From Bacteroidota bacterium (GTDB lineage: Bacteria; Bacteroidota; Bacteroidia; UKL13-3): DNA of 64,000 bases. Under the pieces are notes generated by a model. It made no database searches, was not told where the DNA came from, and was given only the letters and a program-made list of their open reading frames with translations. Shown here in pieces: positions 63,287 to 64,000 of this stretch; within the stretch, counting starts at the first letter, position 1; each line of letters opens with the position of its first letter. Location of the stretch: contig JAIXSO010000069.1 of the NCBI GenBank assembly GCA_027484685.1, forward strand, positions 1 through 64,000, in the 5' to 3' direction. The position numbers and the translations under genes were made by a program.

Positions 63287-64000
63287 ATGTCAAATAAAAT
63301 AAAAAATGTAATCAATGCAGATTGGGTTGAAATGGGAGGAATTCCATTACGCCAACCGCTGCCAAATAGATTGGTGAATAATATTGGTCCATTATTATTA
63401 ATTCATCACCATAAATCAACCATTCCCTCTGGTTCAAAGCCTGGAGATGTAGGAGTAGGGCCGCATCCTCATACTGGTTTTGCACCAGTCACTTTTATTT
63501 TTGAAGGTAATGTTAATCACAGAGATTCAAGAGGTCATAATTCAATAGTAGAAGCTGGTGGTGTACAATGGATGAATGCTGGAAAAGGAATTATTCATAG
63601 CGAAAGACCATCAACTGAATTTGCCGCAAAAGGTGGCGTACAAGAAATTATTCAAATTTGGATTAATTCGCCAGCTAAATTTAAACAAGAACAACCTAAG
63701 TATTTTGCTTTAAACAAAACCGAAATTCCGGTTATTGAAGAGGATAATTTAACTATTAAAGTAGTTGCAGGTAAATATAATCAAATTCATGGTTTTAGCG
63801 AAGCACAGAGTCCTATGACTATTTTGGAGGTTCATAGTAAAGGAATAGCAAGTCATACTTTTAAGTTTACCGAAGGTTTTGAACATGCTATTTATAATTT
63901 AGATGAAACTATAGATGCTGAGGGAAATACTGTAAATGGCTCGCATTTAGTAATTATTGATAATGAAACAACGGAGTTAACTGTAAATTTTGATAAACCA
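63287..64000 (+). CDS. Pirin-family protein, 3'-truncated by window end
   Basis: The first 238 residues of a bicupin. The N-terminal metal site has PHPHTGFAPVTFIFEG (about 58-75) and GKGIIHSE, providing His ligands and one Glu. Pirins act as quercetinase-like dioxygenases or redox regulators. The stop lies beyond the window. Confidence 0.92.
   Translation, partial: MSNKIKNVINADWVEMGGIPLRQPLPNRLVNNIGPLLLIHHHKSTIPSGSKPGDVGVGPHPHTGFAPVTFIFEGNVNHRDSRGHNSIVEAGGVQWMNAGKGIIHSERPSTEFAAKGGVQEIIQIWINSPAKFKQEQPKYFALNKTEIPVIEEDNLTIKVVAGKYNQIHGFSEAQSPMTILEVHSKGIASHTFKFTEGFEHAIYNLDETIDAEGNTVNGSHLVIIDNETTELTVNFDKP

Overview
The window is a piece of an AT-rich chromosome from a member of the Bacteroidota. 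The evidence is a gldB-type gliding-motility lipoprotein, a PorE-like TPR/PD40/CRD/OmpA protein, a serine hydrolase ending in a type A C-terminal signal for the type IX secretion system (T9SS), two TonB-dependent receptors (one with a DUF4249 lipoprotein), many Cys-lipobox lipoproteins, several TTG/GTG starts, and promoters of the TTTG-N19/20-TAnnTTTG type. Class or order cannot be fixed from the sequence alone.

Layout. 1-7.6 kb: envelope folding and housekeeping (a truncated PPIase, SurA-like PPIase, MoxR ATPase, GldB, an outer-membrane barrel, NAD synthase). 7.6-9.3 kb: an exported unknown and a HigBA-type toxin-antitoxin pair. 9.4-14.5 kb: a PhnA-like minidomain, then a tight run of eight small envelope genes (CC/C small membrane protein, FixH/YtkA-like lipoprotein, His-containing secreted protein, CDLCG barrel, two lipoproteins, SCO, cytochrome c) that reads as a copper-handling operon. 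14.5-26 kb: PAS protein, TonB receptor/DUF4249, response regulator, CNNM/CorC protein, Cys-rich secreted peptide, RlmH, M48 protease, second TonB receptor, VapBC-type pair. 26-33 kb: ileS, a histone-H1-like/DksA fusion, lspA, Sel1 protein, enoyl-CoA hydratase. 33-37.5 kb: barrel, two LVIVD lipoproteins, thioesterase, PorE-like protein.

37.5-46.4 kb is an accessory island bordered by repeat-rich DNA. It holds a structured leader or small RNA, a three-gene cassette (unknown protein, OLD-like ATPase with a degenerate TOPRIM-like tail, AbiC-like two-TM protein) that I propose as a candidate anti-phage system, a DUF1573 gene boxed by 74-bp direct repeats, and a type IIG restriction-modification enzyme carrying three palindrome-derived peptides. 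A 210-bp tandem array closes it. 46.4-52 kb holds small accessory genes, two of them apparently frameshifted.

52.2-55.1 kb is a five-gene operon on the minus strand: ECF sigma factor, membrane anti-sigma-like protein, CpxP/CnrR-like periplasmic protein, MbnP and MbnH. It looks like a self-regulated copper/redox module with no methanobactin genes. 55.3-57.5 kb pairs a SulP anion transporter with a beta carbonic anhydrase (bicarbonate uptake). 57.5-64 kb holds the T9SS serine hydrolase, small unknowns, an HD-type protein, DUF3109, an ABC ATPase, SelD, a palindrome-rich gap and a pirin cut by the window end.

A recurrent theme is short palindromic elements with 3-nt loops, found between genes and also inside ileS and the type IIG gene, where they are translated.
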